This document shows, one piece after another, positions 46,559 to 55,267 of a stretch of DNA of 64,000 nt (its first letter is position 1; each line of letters begins with the position of its first letter). The translations under genes were made by a program, and so were the position numbers. The notes beneath the pieces were generated by a model. It was not told the origin of the DNA and searched no databases. It saw nothing but the letters and a program-made list of their open reading frames with translations. The stretch is from JAVBSX01 sp051660685 (lineage in GTDB: Bacteria > Planctomycetota > Planctomycetia > Pirellulales > Thermoguttaceae): contig JBOFQB010000036.1 of NCBI GenBank assembly GCA_051660685.1, positions 47,570-111,569 on the forward strand, given 5' to 3'.

Positions 46559-46736
46559 TCGACTGCTCACAAGTTTGGTTTTGCGATTTGAACCGAGACG
46601 GGTCGGACGGATTTGTTGACCACAAAACACACGAAAGACACGAAAAACGGTATTTTGTGAGGTTTTCGTGTTTTTTGTGATTTTCGTGGTTCAAAAATGA
46701 AAATTGCTCCTTTTCGCAAAACGTGTTTGCGGACTG
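46559..46736. mobile_element. MITE-like element, subfamily 1 (178 bp)
   Basis: The ends TCGACTGCTCACAAGTTTGG and (right, reversed) CAGTCCGCAAACACG are imperfect terminal inverted repeats. A perfect 10-bp duplication CGTGTTGGGT flanks it (46549-46558 and 46737-46746). The core is a long imperfect palindrome: CACGAAAGACACGAAAAACG followed by GAGGTTTTCGTG and GATTTTCGTGG. It is closely similar to the copies at 57529 and 58841. It lies between cheA and the PAS-GAF gene. Open frames inside are by-products of the repeat. Confidence 0.85.
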
Positions 46737-46953
46737 CGTGTTGGGTGTTAGAGTTCGTTTGATGTGAATGTTCTATGAAGTCGAAGGTGTCAACCGAGCA
46801 AACTGTTAAAGAATCGGAAAGGAAGTTGTCGATTCGAAGGAGCATCAACGGGTTAGGGCAATGTGAGTGTTGCAAGAGGTAAAGGATTCCACATAAAGAT
46901 GTTGTGAAAAAGGTCAGGCGAAAAAACGGACATCGTGAGTTGGTGAAGGAAGT

Positions 46954-48699
46954 ATGGAGAGTTCAAACAAAAAAATGCTTTTGGTTGCTCAGTCCCTTGA
47001 GGAAGTCAAAGGGGATTTGGGCCGGACATTTAGCCCGGAAGAAGCACATTTGGTGCAAGACCCGGTTGAGGCGATTGTCCAGATTGCAACGACGGAACTT
47101 CGCGGGGCCTTTTTTTCCAGTTCCTTCGTCAAGTCGGCTTTGCATGTCGAACATCTTGCTAAAGAACATTCCTTACTGAATATTCTTCCAATCGGCGTTG
47201 TTCTTGTCGATAAACAACACAATGTGACTTGGTGTAACGATCAGTTTCGACGTTGGTGTGGGATGGACGTTTCCGTTTTCGAGGAGATTGACCCCATTTT
47301 GCAACATCCCTTTTATGAGGTGTTTGGGGAACCGACGATAACGGGACCTGATTTCTGTCCGTTTCATACGGTTTTTGAACAGTTTGAACCGACACAGACT
47401 TCGTTGCGAACGCCCAATAATGAGTATTACCAGATGGATGTTGCGCCGGTTCCAACGCCGAAATCGTCTCCCCAACATGTGATTGTTGTCTTGCGAGACA
47501 TCACGGATTTGACACTTTCCGAGCAACGGTTTGAGACGATTCTTCAAGTAGGGGCTGATTTATCGAATCTAACACCTGAACGACTTTTCGAAATGTCGGT
47601 TGAGGAACGGATTGATCTGTTGCGTCTGAACATTATTCGGAATACACAGGAAGTCCTTGATTATAATGTGGTTGAGATACGATTGCTTGCATCTGAGGAG
47701 CCGCTTTCCTCACAAGAACCTGGTGTTCTCGAACCGTTATTGTCTTTTGGAATGGACGAAGCGGCAAGTAATCGACGGTTGTATGCGCAAGCAGAAGGAA
47801 ATGGAGTAACCGGTTATGTTGCAGCAACGGGAAAAAGTTATTTATGTGAAGATACGTCCGAGGACCCCTTATACATTCAGGGTGCTGAAGGGGCCAAAAG
47901 TTCTATGACAGTTCCCCTGATACACCATGATAAGGTGATCGGGACCTTTAATGTTGAAAGTCATGAAGTGGGGGCATTTACGGAAAGTGATTTGCGTTTT
48001 CTTCGTATTTTTGCTCACGCTGTTGCAGGAGCAATTCACACGCTTGATCTTTTGACCGCCGAAAGAGCCGGTTCGACTGTTGCAAGTGTTGAAGCAATTC
48101 ACAGCGCGGTTGCTCTCCCAATTGACACGATACTGAATAATGCGCTTTATCTTCTTTCCCGTCAGGTCGATCTGGACCCAGAAATGCTGGAACATCTGAG
48201 TATTATTAAATCGCAAGCAAAAGCGGTCAAATCGTTGATCCAGAAGGTTGGACAGAGTATGACGCCGATTCAGGCACATCCTTTTCCCCCGGATGATAAA
48301 TATGCTTGGTTGAAGGGGACTAACATTTTAGTTGTCGATCCCGACGAGAATGTCGTGGTTTCCGTGAACGAAATGCTCTCCCGTTATGGTTGTAGTGTCG
48401 ATTCGGCTCCTTGCGGAAAACAGGCCCTGCTTATGGTACAGAATGAGAAGTACGATGTCATTTTGGCCGAAATGCGAAGAGCCGAGTTAGGTGATATGAA
48501 CGGATATGAACTCTATCTCGATTTACGCAGTATATTGGGGACTCCTCTTGTTCCGCTCATTCTTATGACGACTTTTGGTTATGACGCCGAACATGTTCAG
48601 GTCAAAGCGCGCGCTGAAGGTATTAACACCTATCTGTTCAAACCGTTTAACCTTGACAAACTGTTAGGTGCTGTTGAAAAGGTGCTGAATCGCAAATAA
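46954..48699 (+). CDS. PAS-GAF-receiver regulatory protein with altered phosphorylation site
   Basis: The 581 residues comprise: an N-terminal segment resembling a shortened receiver (KMLLVAQSLEEVKGDL); a PAS domain (about 72-190, LNILPIGVVLVDKQHNVTWCNDQF); a GAF domain (about 225-370, GNGVTGYVAATGKSYLCED, SSMTVPLIHHDKVIGTFNVES); and a degenerate HisKA-like helical hairpin (about 385-440). A C-terminal receiver follows (about 450-580). In that receiver the acidic pair (VVDPDE) and Lys (FKPF) are present, but Glu506 (VILAEMR) replaces the phospho-accepting Asp. There is no ATPase domain. It may be a constitutively 'on' or phosphorylation-independent partner of CheA, inferred from adjacency only. 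Confidence 0.82.
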   Translation: MESSNKKMLLVAQSLEEVKGDLGRTFSPEEAHLVQDPVEAIVQIATTELRGAFFSSSFVKSALHVEHLAKEHSLLNILPIGVVLVDKQHNVTWCNDQFRRWCGMDVSVFEEIDPILQHPFYEVFGEPTITGPDFCPFHTVFEQFEPTQTSLRTPNNEYYQMDVAPVPTPKSSPQHVIVVLRDITDLTLSEQRFETILQVGADLSNLTPERLFEMSVEERIDLLRLNIIRNTQEVLDYNVVEIRLLASEEPLSSQEPGVLEPLLSFGMDEAASNRRLYAQAEGNGVTGYVAATGKSYLCEDTSEDPLYIQGAEGAKSSMTVPLIHHDKVIGTFNVESHEVGAFTESDLRFLRIFAHAVAGAIHTLDLLTAERAGSTVASVEAIHSAVALPIDTILNNALYLLSRQVDLDPEMLEHLSIIKSQAKAVKSLIQKVGQSMTPIQAHPFPPDDKYAWLKGTNILVVDPDENVVVSVNEMLSRYGCSVDSAPCGKQALLMVQNEKYDVILAEMRRAELGDMNGYELYLDLRSILGTPLVPLILMTTFGYDAEHVQVKARAEGINTYLFKPFNLDKLLGAVEKVLNRK

Positions 48700-48734
48700 G
48701 AAATACGTCAAATGCAGAGAGAGCAAGACGAACA

Positions 48735-49346
48735 ATGAGAATTGGCATTTTTGGAGGAAGTTTTGACCCCATACATCTCGGGCATCTGCTCTTAGCCGAA
48801 ACCTGTTTACACGTCTTCCAGTTGAATCGTATCATCTTTGTGCCGACTGGACGGTCCCCGCATAAACCAAACCAAACCGTCTTGCGGGGAGATGAAAGAG
48901 CCGAAATGATCAATCTGGCGGTTTCCGGTTACTCCGAATACAGTGTGAGCCGGTTTGAAATTGAATCGAACAGTGTCTGTTACACAGTTGAAACGTTGCG
49001 ACATTTTCAAGCGACTCTCTTGGACCCGGAATTGTACCTGATTTTGGGAGCCGATTCGTTCAACGATCTTCCGTATTGGAACCAAACGGCTGAAATCTGC
49101 CGTCTTGCAATCCCCATTGTCGCTTTTCGTCCCGGTTACACTCCCCCTTACTTTGAAGCCCTTTCCCAATTTGTCCCGCAAAACCGTCTTGCCCTTTTTC
49201 GGGATCATTTGGTTGCAATGCCGCAAATAGACATTTCGTCGAGTCAAATACGAACCCGCATTGCGCAAGGAAAAAGTATCCGTTTTCAAACACCCCGGGT
49301 CGTTGAATCCTACATCCAAACACATCGTTTATATTCGGAGGAATAA
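48735..49346 (+). CDS. nadD: Nicotinate-nucleotide adenylyltransferase
   Basis: NadD joins nicotinate mononucleotide and ATP to give deamido-NAD in NAD synthesis. The 203 residues are the usual length. GIFGGSFDPIHLGHLLLAE carries the nucleotidyltransferase HxGH (HLGH). LVPTG-type IIFVPTGRSPHKPN and LYLILGADSFNDLPYW are family motifs. The C-terminal ISSSQIRTRI is the second ATP-binding motif. It starts 36 bases after the PAS-GAF gene and may be cotranscribed. Cytoplasmic. Confidence 0.95.
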   Translation: MRIGIFGGSFDPIHLGHLLLAETCLHVFQLNRIIFVPTGRSPHKPNQTVLRGDERAEMINLAVSGYSEYSVSRFEIESNSVCYTVETLRHFQATLLDPELYLILGADSFNDLPYWNQTAEICRLAIPIVAFRPGYTPPYFEALSQFVPQNRLALFRDHLVAMPQIDISSSQIRTRIAQGKSIRFQTPRVVESYIQTHRLYSEE

Positions 49347-49532
49347 ACGGTTGGACTGAGAGAACGGCAAAGTCGACACCATTTTTTTGAGTTGTTGAAC
49401 AAGTCTGATAGAAGAAGCGTATTGACCGTAAAGCGTGTATGTTTGCCAATGTAGGACAAAAAATTCCCAGATTGCCCGGTTCTTCTAATTTAACGTGTCA
49501 GTGTGAGACTTACGTCCCTCTTCCAGCTTTTC

Positions 49533-50636
49533 TCATTTCACCTTTCTTGGGAGATAAGATTGGTTTCCAAAGACTCGCAAATTTTGTGGGGTCACAAAAA
49601 TGTCATCTCCAACCTCTAATTGCAATTCGGCGAAATCCTGATGAGAGATTTCAGCAATCAAAATATCATCCGTGTCGGTTAACAACTCAATACGAACCCG
49701 AGCTCCTGCCGAATGAATTCGACTGACCTTTGCTTCAAGACTGAATGTGTCTTCTTGGGGCGAGTGTGACAGAACTAAATCGTGAGGTCGAACGAAAACA
49801 GATGCCAACTCACTTGCCGAATCGACCGAGGAGAGAGCGTCCGCCTCATATTCGTAAGCAAAGTTCCCAATTTGTAATTTGCCCTGCTTCAAACGACCAT
49901 GAAAATGGTTGACGGAACCGAGAAAATTCATCACAAACTCGGTTTCAGGGTGATGAAAGACCTTATCCGGGGTTCCATGCTGTTCAATCCGTCCGAGATT
50001 CATAACGGCAACCCGGTCAGCCAATTCAAGGGCTTCATCCTGATCGTGAGTCACAAAAACACTCGTCAAGCGAATTTCTTCATGTAAACGTCGCAACCAA
50101 GATCGGAGTTCCTGACGGACTTTGGCGTCAAGAGCACCAAACGGTTCGTCCAAAAGAAGAATTTTGGGTTCAACCGCTAATGCACGCGCAAGTGCAACCC
50201 GTTGTCGTTGTCCCCCCGATAATTGATGTGGATGACGGTCTGCAAGATTTTCCAACTGTATCAATTGGAGAAGGTCCATCACTTTTTGACGAATCTCGCT
50301 TTTGTTAGGACGTGTTCGTCGAGGACGAATTCTCAGCCCAAATGCAACATTTTCAAAGACGGTCATGTGACGAAAGAGGGCATAATGCTGAAAGACGAAA
50401 CCAACGCCGCGATCTCCCACTTTTTGTCGGGCAACATTTTCTCCAGAAAAAAGGATTTTTCCGCTTGGATCGGTTGGTTCTTCCAAACCGGCAATAATTC
50501 GGAGTAAGGTTGTCTTGCCCGATCCCGACGGACCAAGCAGCGCAAACAGTTCCCCCGAGTCAATCGCTAGACTCACATTGTCAAGCGCGCGAAACTCGCC
50601 GAACTGTTTTGTGATGTTCCTGACCTCTATGCCCAT
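49533..50636 (-). CDS. cysA: CysA-type ABC transporter ATPase
   Basis: The 367-residue importer ATPase has Walker A GPSGSGKTT (about 35-43), Q-loop FVFQHYALF, signature LSGGQRQRVALARAL, Walker B ILLLDEPFGALD and H-loop VFVTHD. A TOBE-like regulatory end comes after FLGSVNHFHGR. The closest pattern is the sulfate/thiosulfate ATPase CysA, which works with CysT/CysW and a binding protein. None of these lies in the window, so it is an orphan here. Molybdate or other anion specificity cannot be excluded. It starts 140 bases downstream of comEC on the same strand. Confidence 0.85.
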   Translation of the reverse strand: MGIEVRNITKQFGEFRALDNVSLAIDSGELFALLGPSGSGKTTLLRIIAGLEEPTDPSGKILFSGENVARQKVGDRGVGFVFQHYALFRHMTVFENVAFGLRIRPRRTRPNKSEIRQKVMDLLQLIQLENLADRHPHQLSGGQRQRVALARALAVEPKILLLDEPFGALDAKVRQELRSWLRRLHEEIRLTSVFVTHDQDEALELADRVAVMNLGRIEQHGTPDKVFHHPETEFVMNFLGSVNHFHGRLKQGKLQIGNFAYEYEADALSSVDSASELASVFVRPHDLVLSHSPQEDTFSLEAKVSRIHSAGARVRIELLTDTDDILIAEISHQDFAELQLEVGDDIFVTPQNLRVFGNQSYLPRKVK

Positions 50637-50775
50637 ATTGGTTTCTGCTTATGCTCACATCTGTGCTGTACTTGCTCTTCTATCCTCGATTTTCAACGTC
50701 CTATCTCCCCCTTCCTAAACTCCTATCTCCCCAAATGTAGGTCACATAATTGGCTTTAGGAGAAAATTTTTCACC

Positions 50776-53292
50776 TTAGGGACCCATTTTTTGCTTTTTT
50801 CCCGAAAAAGTCGTCAATTCAACCCCCGATTTGTCAACGATCAAGCGAAGACGACCATCTAACATGGTGTGAAAAACGGTATATCCTGCCTTTTGAAATT
50901 GTTCAATCACCTCTTCTTTGAACGTAAAGCGACCGCCGCTTATGAGAAGTGTTTGCGGAGTTGCCCATTTCAAAAGCGATTCCGTCAAGGTCGATTGTCC
51001 TCCATGATGAGGGACCAAAAGAAGAGGGCAAGATGTGGGAGGAGATTCGAGAAAGGGAACATCGAGAGAGTAATTCTTTTTTTCCAAATCGCCTGAAAAC
51101 AGAGTCCGAAAACCGCGATGTTCGAGCAACAGAACCAGACTGGTTGAATTGGCGTCAACCGACTCCCAATCTTCTTCCATGCTGTTTTTCGGGGGATGCA
51201 AAACGGACAATTTCACATTGGAATCAACGTTAATCCAATCGCCCTGTCCAATGAGGAAAATGGGAATTTGATGTTTTTTGAGCGTTTCAGCAAGAGAGTC
51301 AATCGCGGGATTGTCTTTCAGAAACATGTAGGGAGAAACGTAAACAGCCCCAATTGTAAACCGTTCTGCCAAGATAGGAACCGCATTAAAATGGTCGGTG
51401 TCCGAATGTGAGAGAATGATTGCATCAATTCGGGTTTTACCTTTACTCCATAAAGCCCGGGATGTCACATCTGCCCCTATTTGAGGACGAGAGAAACAAC
51501 CGGCGTCGTAAAGCAAGACTTTATTTTCAGGCGTTAGAATCAATGTACTTGCACCATGTCCAACGGAGAGAACGTCGATTTCGAGTTGGTCGTTTTGGGT
51601 TCGGACTGAATCCCGGAAATAACCGTAATTCCAACCGATCAAACACCAAATGAGCAAACCGGCGAAGATGAAACGGCGTTGGGGTCGAATTGCGGGAAAA
51701 AAGGTGAGAAAAAGAATAGGAACGTAGAAACCAAGAGTCCACCATAAAGGGGGAGCGGGGAACCAACAGTAAGCACCTGGAAGTTGGTGAAACAGATCGA
51801 GCAGGTCCTGCAACAGGGAAAAAGCCCAAGATGCCGACCAACCGGTCAGATAAGCAAGAGGGGGAAAAATCCAAGCAAACAGCATGGTTGCCAAACTGCT
51901 GAGCAGACCGATTGACAGGGGAATCCAAAGAAGGGGATTGACCAAAAGAGCAACGGGTGTAATCAGGTGAATACGGCTGAGAATGAGCGGAAGAGAAAAG
52001 AGGGAGATACAGAGTGAGATGAGAAAGAGTCGGAAAAACGGCAAGAACAGGACGCGAACGACAAGGAGAAAGGCGAATCGCCAAGAAGAATGGTGAATGT
52101 CAATCGGGGCGATTTTTTTGACCCTGAATAGGGTTTCTGTTTTCGGCATCCAAAGAAAAACCGACGTTGCGAGAAACGAGAGTTGGGTTCCGAATTGAAA
52201 CAAGTCACTTGGATTGCAGATCAACACAATCAGGGCCGTTGCACTCAGTGTATTGATTGCGATTAAGCGGCGATTGAAGAACAGTCCATAACAGACAAGG
52301 AGGACGAGCAAAGAGGCCCGAAAAGCGGGCGGTCGTCGATCTGTGAGAAAAAAGTACAGAACGATAAAAACGATCAGGAGCAAAACAGATTGACGAATGG
52401 AAAGGCGCAATGCGCGACAGAAGATAAACAGTGAACCGGCAATGAGCGAGATGTGCAGACCGCTGATTGCGAGAATGTGCATTGTTCCTGTTTCAAGCAA
52501 CGTCCGATTGGTTTCCTCATCCACTTCTTCTCGAAAACCGAGCAATGCAGCACTTGCAAAGGGACTTGCTTTTTCTGTGAGATAAAACTGTAAATTTTTT
52601 TGAGCATTTCGTCGAATTGATTCAAACAAACGGGCGAGAGAGAAGAGGGATGATTTTTGGACGATGCAAGCGTCGGGAGATGGAACGCGGAGAACGGCGA
52701 GCACTCTTCGTGTTCTCCAATAAAGACTTGCGTCAAAATCATCAGGATTTTTTGAGGCGGTTGGAGAGGACAAATGCCCGTATAATTCCAGTGTATCTCC
52801 GATTTGGGGAAGAGCCGCTTCTCCTTCGACAACAACAGCAAGACGTCCTGCAATCGTTTTCCAATGTTCACGATCACGAATTTCGTTGACTTGCAAGAGA
52901 AAAAGGGTTTGCGGTTCCGGTTGGATCAATTGCCCCATTGAAACCGGTTGTGCAGCTCGATGATCGGCAGATTCGCAGACGACACCTCGTAAACAGACAG
53001 GTTGCGGTTCCGTTGTTGCGTAAAGGGCAATAGGATTGGGTTCAAAATAGTTCCAATAGAGGTTATACCAAGAACCGAAAGTAGCAAAAATAGCGAGGAG
53101 AATCAGGAGTGTTGGAATGAGGGGACGAGATTGGGAGAGGGAGACGATCAAACACCAAGAGAGGAGAGAAGCGGCAAAGAGTCCCAACCAAACGACAAGG
53201 GAGGGGGAGCAAAACCGATCCGTCAGGATTCCCAGACAAGCAACGAGCAGGCAGATTGCAAGCGGTTCTCGCGCATAACCCCGGTCTTTCAT
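50776..53292 (-). CDS. comEC: ComEC/Rec2 DNA-uptake channel
   Basis: The protein of about 838 residues is taken from the ATG at 53292 (MKDRGYAREP). A GTG at 53331 is in frame and neither start has a good ribosome site. Domains: two N-terminal helices; a DUF4131/OB-like periplasmic part (VCLRGVVCESADHRAAQP); the Competence membrane domain (ALLGFREEVDEETNRTLLETGTMHILAISGLHISL); and a C-terminal metallo-beta-lactamase domain with LSHSDTDHFNAVPIL, VPHHGGQST and the matching metal ligands. ComEC carries single-stranded DNA across the inner membrane. All three parts are present, so it appears intact. No comEA or pilus genes are in view. A tandem 16-bp repeat lies just upstream. Confidence 0.92.
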   Translation of the reverse strand: MKDRGYAREPLAICLLVACLGILTDRFCSPSLVVWLGLFAASLLSWCLIVSLSQSRPLIPTLLILLAIFATFGSWYNLYWNYFEPNPIALYATTEPQPVCLRGVVCESADHRAAQPVSMGQLIQPEPQTLFLLQVNEIRDREHWKTIAGRLAVVVEGEAALPQIGDTLELYGHLSSPTASKNPDDFDASLYWRTRRVLAVLRVPSPDACIVQKSSLFSLARLFESIRRNAQKNLQFYLTEKASPFASAALLGFREEVDEETNRTLLETGTMHILAISGLHISLIAGSLFIFCRALRLSIRQSVLLLIVFIVLYFFLTDRRPPAFRASLLVLLVCYGLFFNRRLIAINTLSATALIVLICNPSDLFQFGTQLSFLATSVFLWMPKTETLFRVKKIAPIDIHHSSWRFAFLLVVRVLFLPFFRLFLISLCISLFSLPLILSRIHLITPVALLVNPLLWIPLSIGLLSSLATMLFAWIFPPLAYLTGWSASWAFSLLQDLLDLFHQLPGAYCWFPAPPLWWTLGFYVPILFLTFFPAIRPQRRFIFAGLLIWCLIGWNYGYFRDSVRTQNDQLEIDVLSVGHGASTLILTPENKVLLYDAGCFSRPQIGADVTSRALWSKGKTRIDAIILSHSDTDHFNAVPILAERFTIGAVYVSPYMFLKDNPAIDSLAETLKKHQIPIFLIGQGDWINVDSNVKLSVLHPPKNSMEEDWESVDANSTSLVLLLEHRGFRTLFSGDLEKKNYSLDVPFLESPPTSCPLLLVPHHGGQSTLTESLLKWATPQTLLISGGRFTFKEEVIEQFQKAGYTVFHTMLDGRLRLIVDKSGVELTTFSGKKQKMGP

Positions 53293-53353
53293 CGTTGTGG
53301 TTTTGGCGTTGACAATACTTTGGGACTCCACAAATACACAGCTTTTCTAAACA

Positions 53354-53433
53354 CAGACTCTACATAATGTAGACTTTACAAAATTCAGACCTTACAGAAA
53401 ACAGACTCGATAAAATGGATTGTTTACAAATGG
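53354..53433. repeat. 16-bp tandem repeat array upstream of comEC
   Basis: Units begin at exactly 16-base steps: 53354 CAGACTCTACATAATG, 53370 TAGACTTTACAAAATT, 53386 CAGACCTTACAGAAAA, 53402 CAGACTCGATAAAATG, and a weak fifth at 53418 (GATTGTTTACAAATGG). The consensus is near CAGACTTTACAAAATG. The array sits 23-62 bases from the possible comEC starts, on the promoter side, and could be an operator array. The rest of 53332-53642 holds no gene. Confidence 0.7.
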
Positions 53434-53642
53434 AGTGTCGTCAATATACGAATACATGGAAATGCCCGGATTGTCTTTGTACAAATATTCGGGGGACCTC
53501 AAAAATCGGACACATGTCGTTCCGCTAAACACTTTGAACCTTAAAACGGGGGACAATGCGGGCGGAATGCCCGCATTCTAGGGAAATTTTTGAGGTGTCT
53601 TTATGTCCGAAGACAAATCGGCAAGATGCCCTATTCTCGGTC

Positions 53643-54221
53643 CTATATTTCTTTCACAATTCGGCAAGGGTTTCCAAGGGCAAGAACATGATCGGGCAAT
53701 GATTTGGTAACGACACTGCCCGCTCCAATTGTTACATTGTTGCCAATTGTTACACCCGGAAGAATGATACTCCCCCCCCCAACCCAAACATTATCCCCAA
53801 TTGTAACAGGCGCACTTCGTGAAACCGCAAACGGAAATCCCTCAGTCGTTTGGGAAAGAAACCGTTCTGACGCTCGAACAGGATGATAAACAGTATAAAT
53901 ATGAACCCCGGGCGCAATCAATGCATTCTCCCCAATCGTAATCCAGTTACAATCGAGAAACACGCAATTCATGTTGATCTCGCAATTGTTCCTCAATCGT
54001 ATAAATTTTCCGTAATCCACATAAAAGGGGGCCGTTATCTGCGTCTGCGGTCCCCGCGAACCTAACCAAAGATCAAGAATCCGCATCTGTTCCGCCCGGT
54101 CTGAAGGAGACGTCTGATTGTACTGTTGCATGAGCGTCTTCCCCGTATTCCACATCTCAAGCAACTCAGGATCAGCCCCGTCAAACAATTCTCCAGCCAA
54201 CATTTTCTCTTTTTCCGTCAT
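53643..54221 (-). CDS. Maltose/galactoside O-acetyltransferase-like hexapeptide protein
   Basis: The 192 residues start at MTEKEKMLAGELF (54221), the standard opening of the Maa/LacA/NodL group, with AAGGTG upstream. In-frame codons before it are discarded. The left-handed beta-helix shows hexapeptide steps (WITIGENALIAPGVHIYT, APVTIGDNVWVGGGSIILPG, VTIGNNVTIGAGSVV). The catalytic His lies in YHPV. It would transfer acetyl from acetyl-CoA to a sugar hydroxyl in the cytoplasm. It starts 23 bases after the esterase gene and is likely cotranscribed with it. Confidence 0.92.
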   Translation of the reverse strand: MTEKEKMLAGELFDGADPELLEMWNTGKTLMQQYNQTSPSDRAEQMRILDLWLGSRGPQTQITAPFYVDYGKFIRLRNNCEINMNCVFLDCNWITIGENALIAPGVHIYTVYHPVRASERFLSQTTEGFPFAVSRSAPVTIGDNVWVGGGSIILPGVTIGNNVTIGAGSVVTKSLPDHVLALGNPCRIVKEI

Positions 54222-54244
54222 GTTATTCACCTTTTTCCTTCTTT

Positions 54245-55096
54245 TTATTCTCCCTTTTCCTTCTTCTTGGACAACAACCAATCATAAAGCTCCATGTTGT
54301 TGTACGTCTCTGTCCAAGAATCATGGTTGACTCCAGGATAAACCGTTAAGTCAACGTTTTTCCCCCCTGCTGCTTTGATTGCATCAACTATTTTGACACT
54401 TGCATCGAGTTTGACAACGGAGTCAGCTGCGCCGTGAAACGCCCAAATCGGGATGTCAACCAGTTTATGCGCTTTAGAGACATCTCCTCCCCCGCAAATC
54501 GGGACAACGGCTGCAAAACGGTCAGGTCGCAACATTGCCCAATTCCAGCTCGCAAATCCCCCCATACTCAATCCTGTCAGATAGACACGACTTTTATCAA
54601 CCTTAAACTTCTTCTCGATTTCGTCCAAAAACTTGTCCAGCTTTTTAACCGACCAGACTTCTGTTTTGTCACATTGAGGAGAAATAACGATAAACGGGCA
54701 GATGTTGCGGTATTTTTCTTCAAGAAGCAAACGCGGGGGACCATGTTTCGCTACAATGTCCAGATTCTGTCCCCGTTCCCCCATTCCGTGCAGAAAAATG
54801 AGAATCGGCCAGTTTTTTTCCGACGATTCTTCATAATCAGCCGGAAGAAACGCCCAATAAAGATAATGGGCCTTTTTCAGCTCCTTCAGTTCCGCCGATT
54901 CCTCGTCACTTGCAATTTCAGGATTGGAAAGATTGACCTCAAAGAACAGTCGTTGAGCAACCTGAGTCCCCGGTTGCGGTTTTGTTTCCTTCTCCTCTTC
55001 AGCACGAACAACATTTTGATTCAACAAACAGGACATAAGGAACAAGGTGAGTGTATAAGCAAGCGAACGTGTAAAGGACAATGATCGGAAAATCAT
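54245..55096 (-). CDS. Exported alpha/beta-hydrolase, esterase-like
   Basis: The ATG at 55096 has TAGGAG at six bases and begins a signal peptide (MIFRSLSFTRSLAYTLTLFLMSCLL). The mature part of about 255 residues has an alpha/beta-hydrolase fold. It includes ILIFLHGMGERGQN (oxyanion region), nucleophile Ser in LTGLSMGGFASW, Asp in FHGAADSVV and His in PGVNHDSW. It resembles feruloyl/acetyl-xylan esterase-type or PHB-depolymerase-like proteins of polysaccharide users. The site looks complete; substrate unknown. The C-terminus ends in KKKEKGE. It precedes the acetyltransferase gene. Confidence 0.88.
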   Translation of the reverse strand: MIFRSLSFTRSLAYTLTLFLMSCLLNQNVVRAEEEKETKPQPGTQVAQRLFFEVNLSNPEIASDEESAELKELKKAHYLYWAFLPADYEESSEKNWPILIFLHGMGERGQNLDIVAKHGPPRLLLEEKYRNICPFIVISPQCDKTEVWSVKKLDKFLDEIEKKFKVDKSRVYLTGLSMGGFASWNWAMLRPDRFAAVVPICGGGDVSKAHKLVDIPIWAFHGAADSVVKLDASVKIVDAIKAAGGKNVDLTVYPGVNHDSWTETYNNMELYDWLLSKKKEKGE

Positions 55097-55267
55097 AAAC
55101 AACTCCTAAAAAAGGGTTTATAAGCAACAGTTCAAAAGTAATCGTCGGATTTCAAAATAGCAGCCGGAATCATAAATGTTCGGTCAAACCGATTGCATAC
55201 ACTTTGACCCGCTGTTAACACGGTCTTTTCAAAATTCAGTCTCTAATCAGAAACGGGTTCTAAAGGG

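Noticed and set aside
46567..46875. Minus-strand frame with PRKSQKTRKPHK-type sequence
   Set aside because: Made by the MITE; similar peptides arise at the 57.5-kb copy, so it is a repeat artefact.
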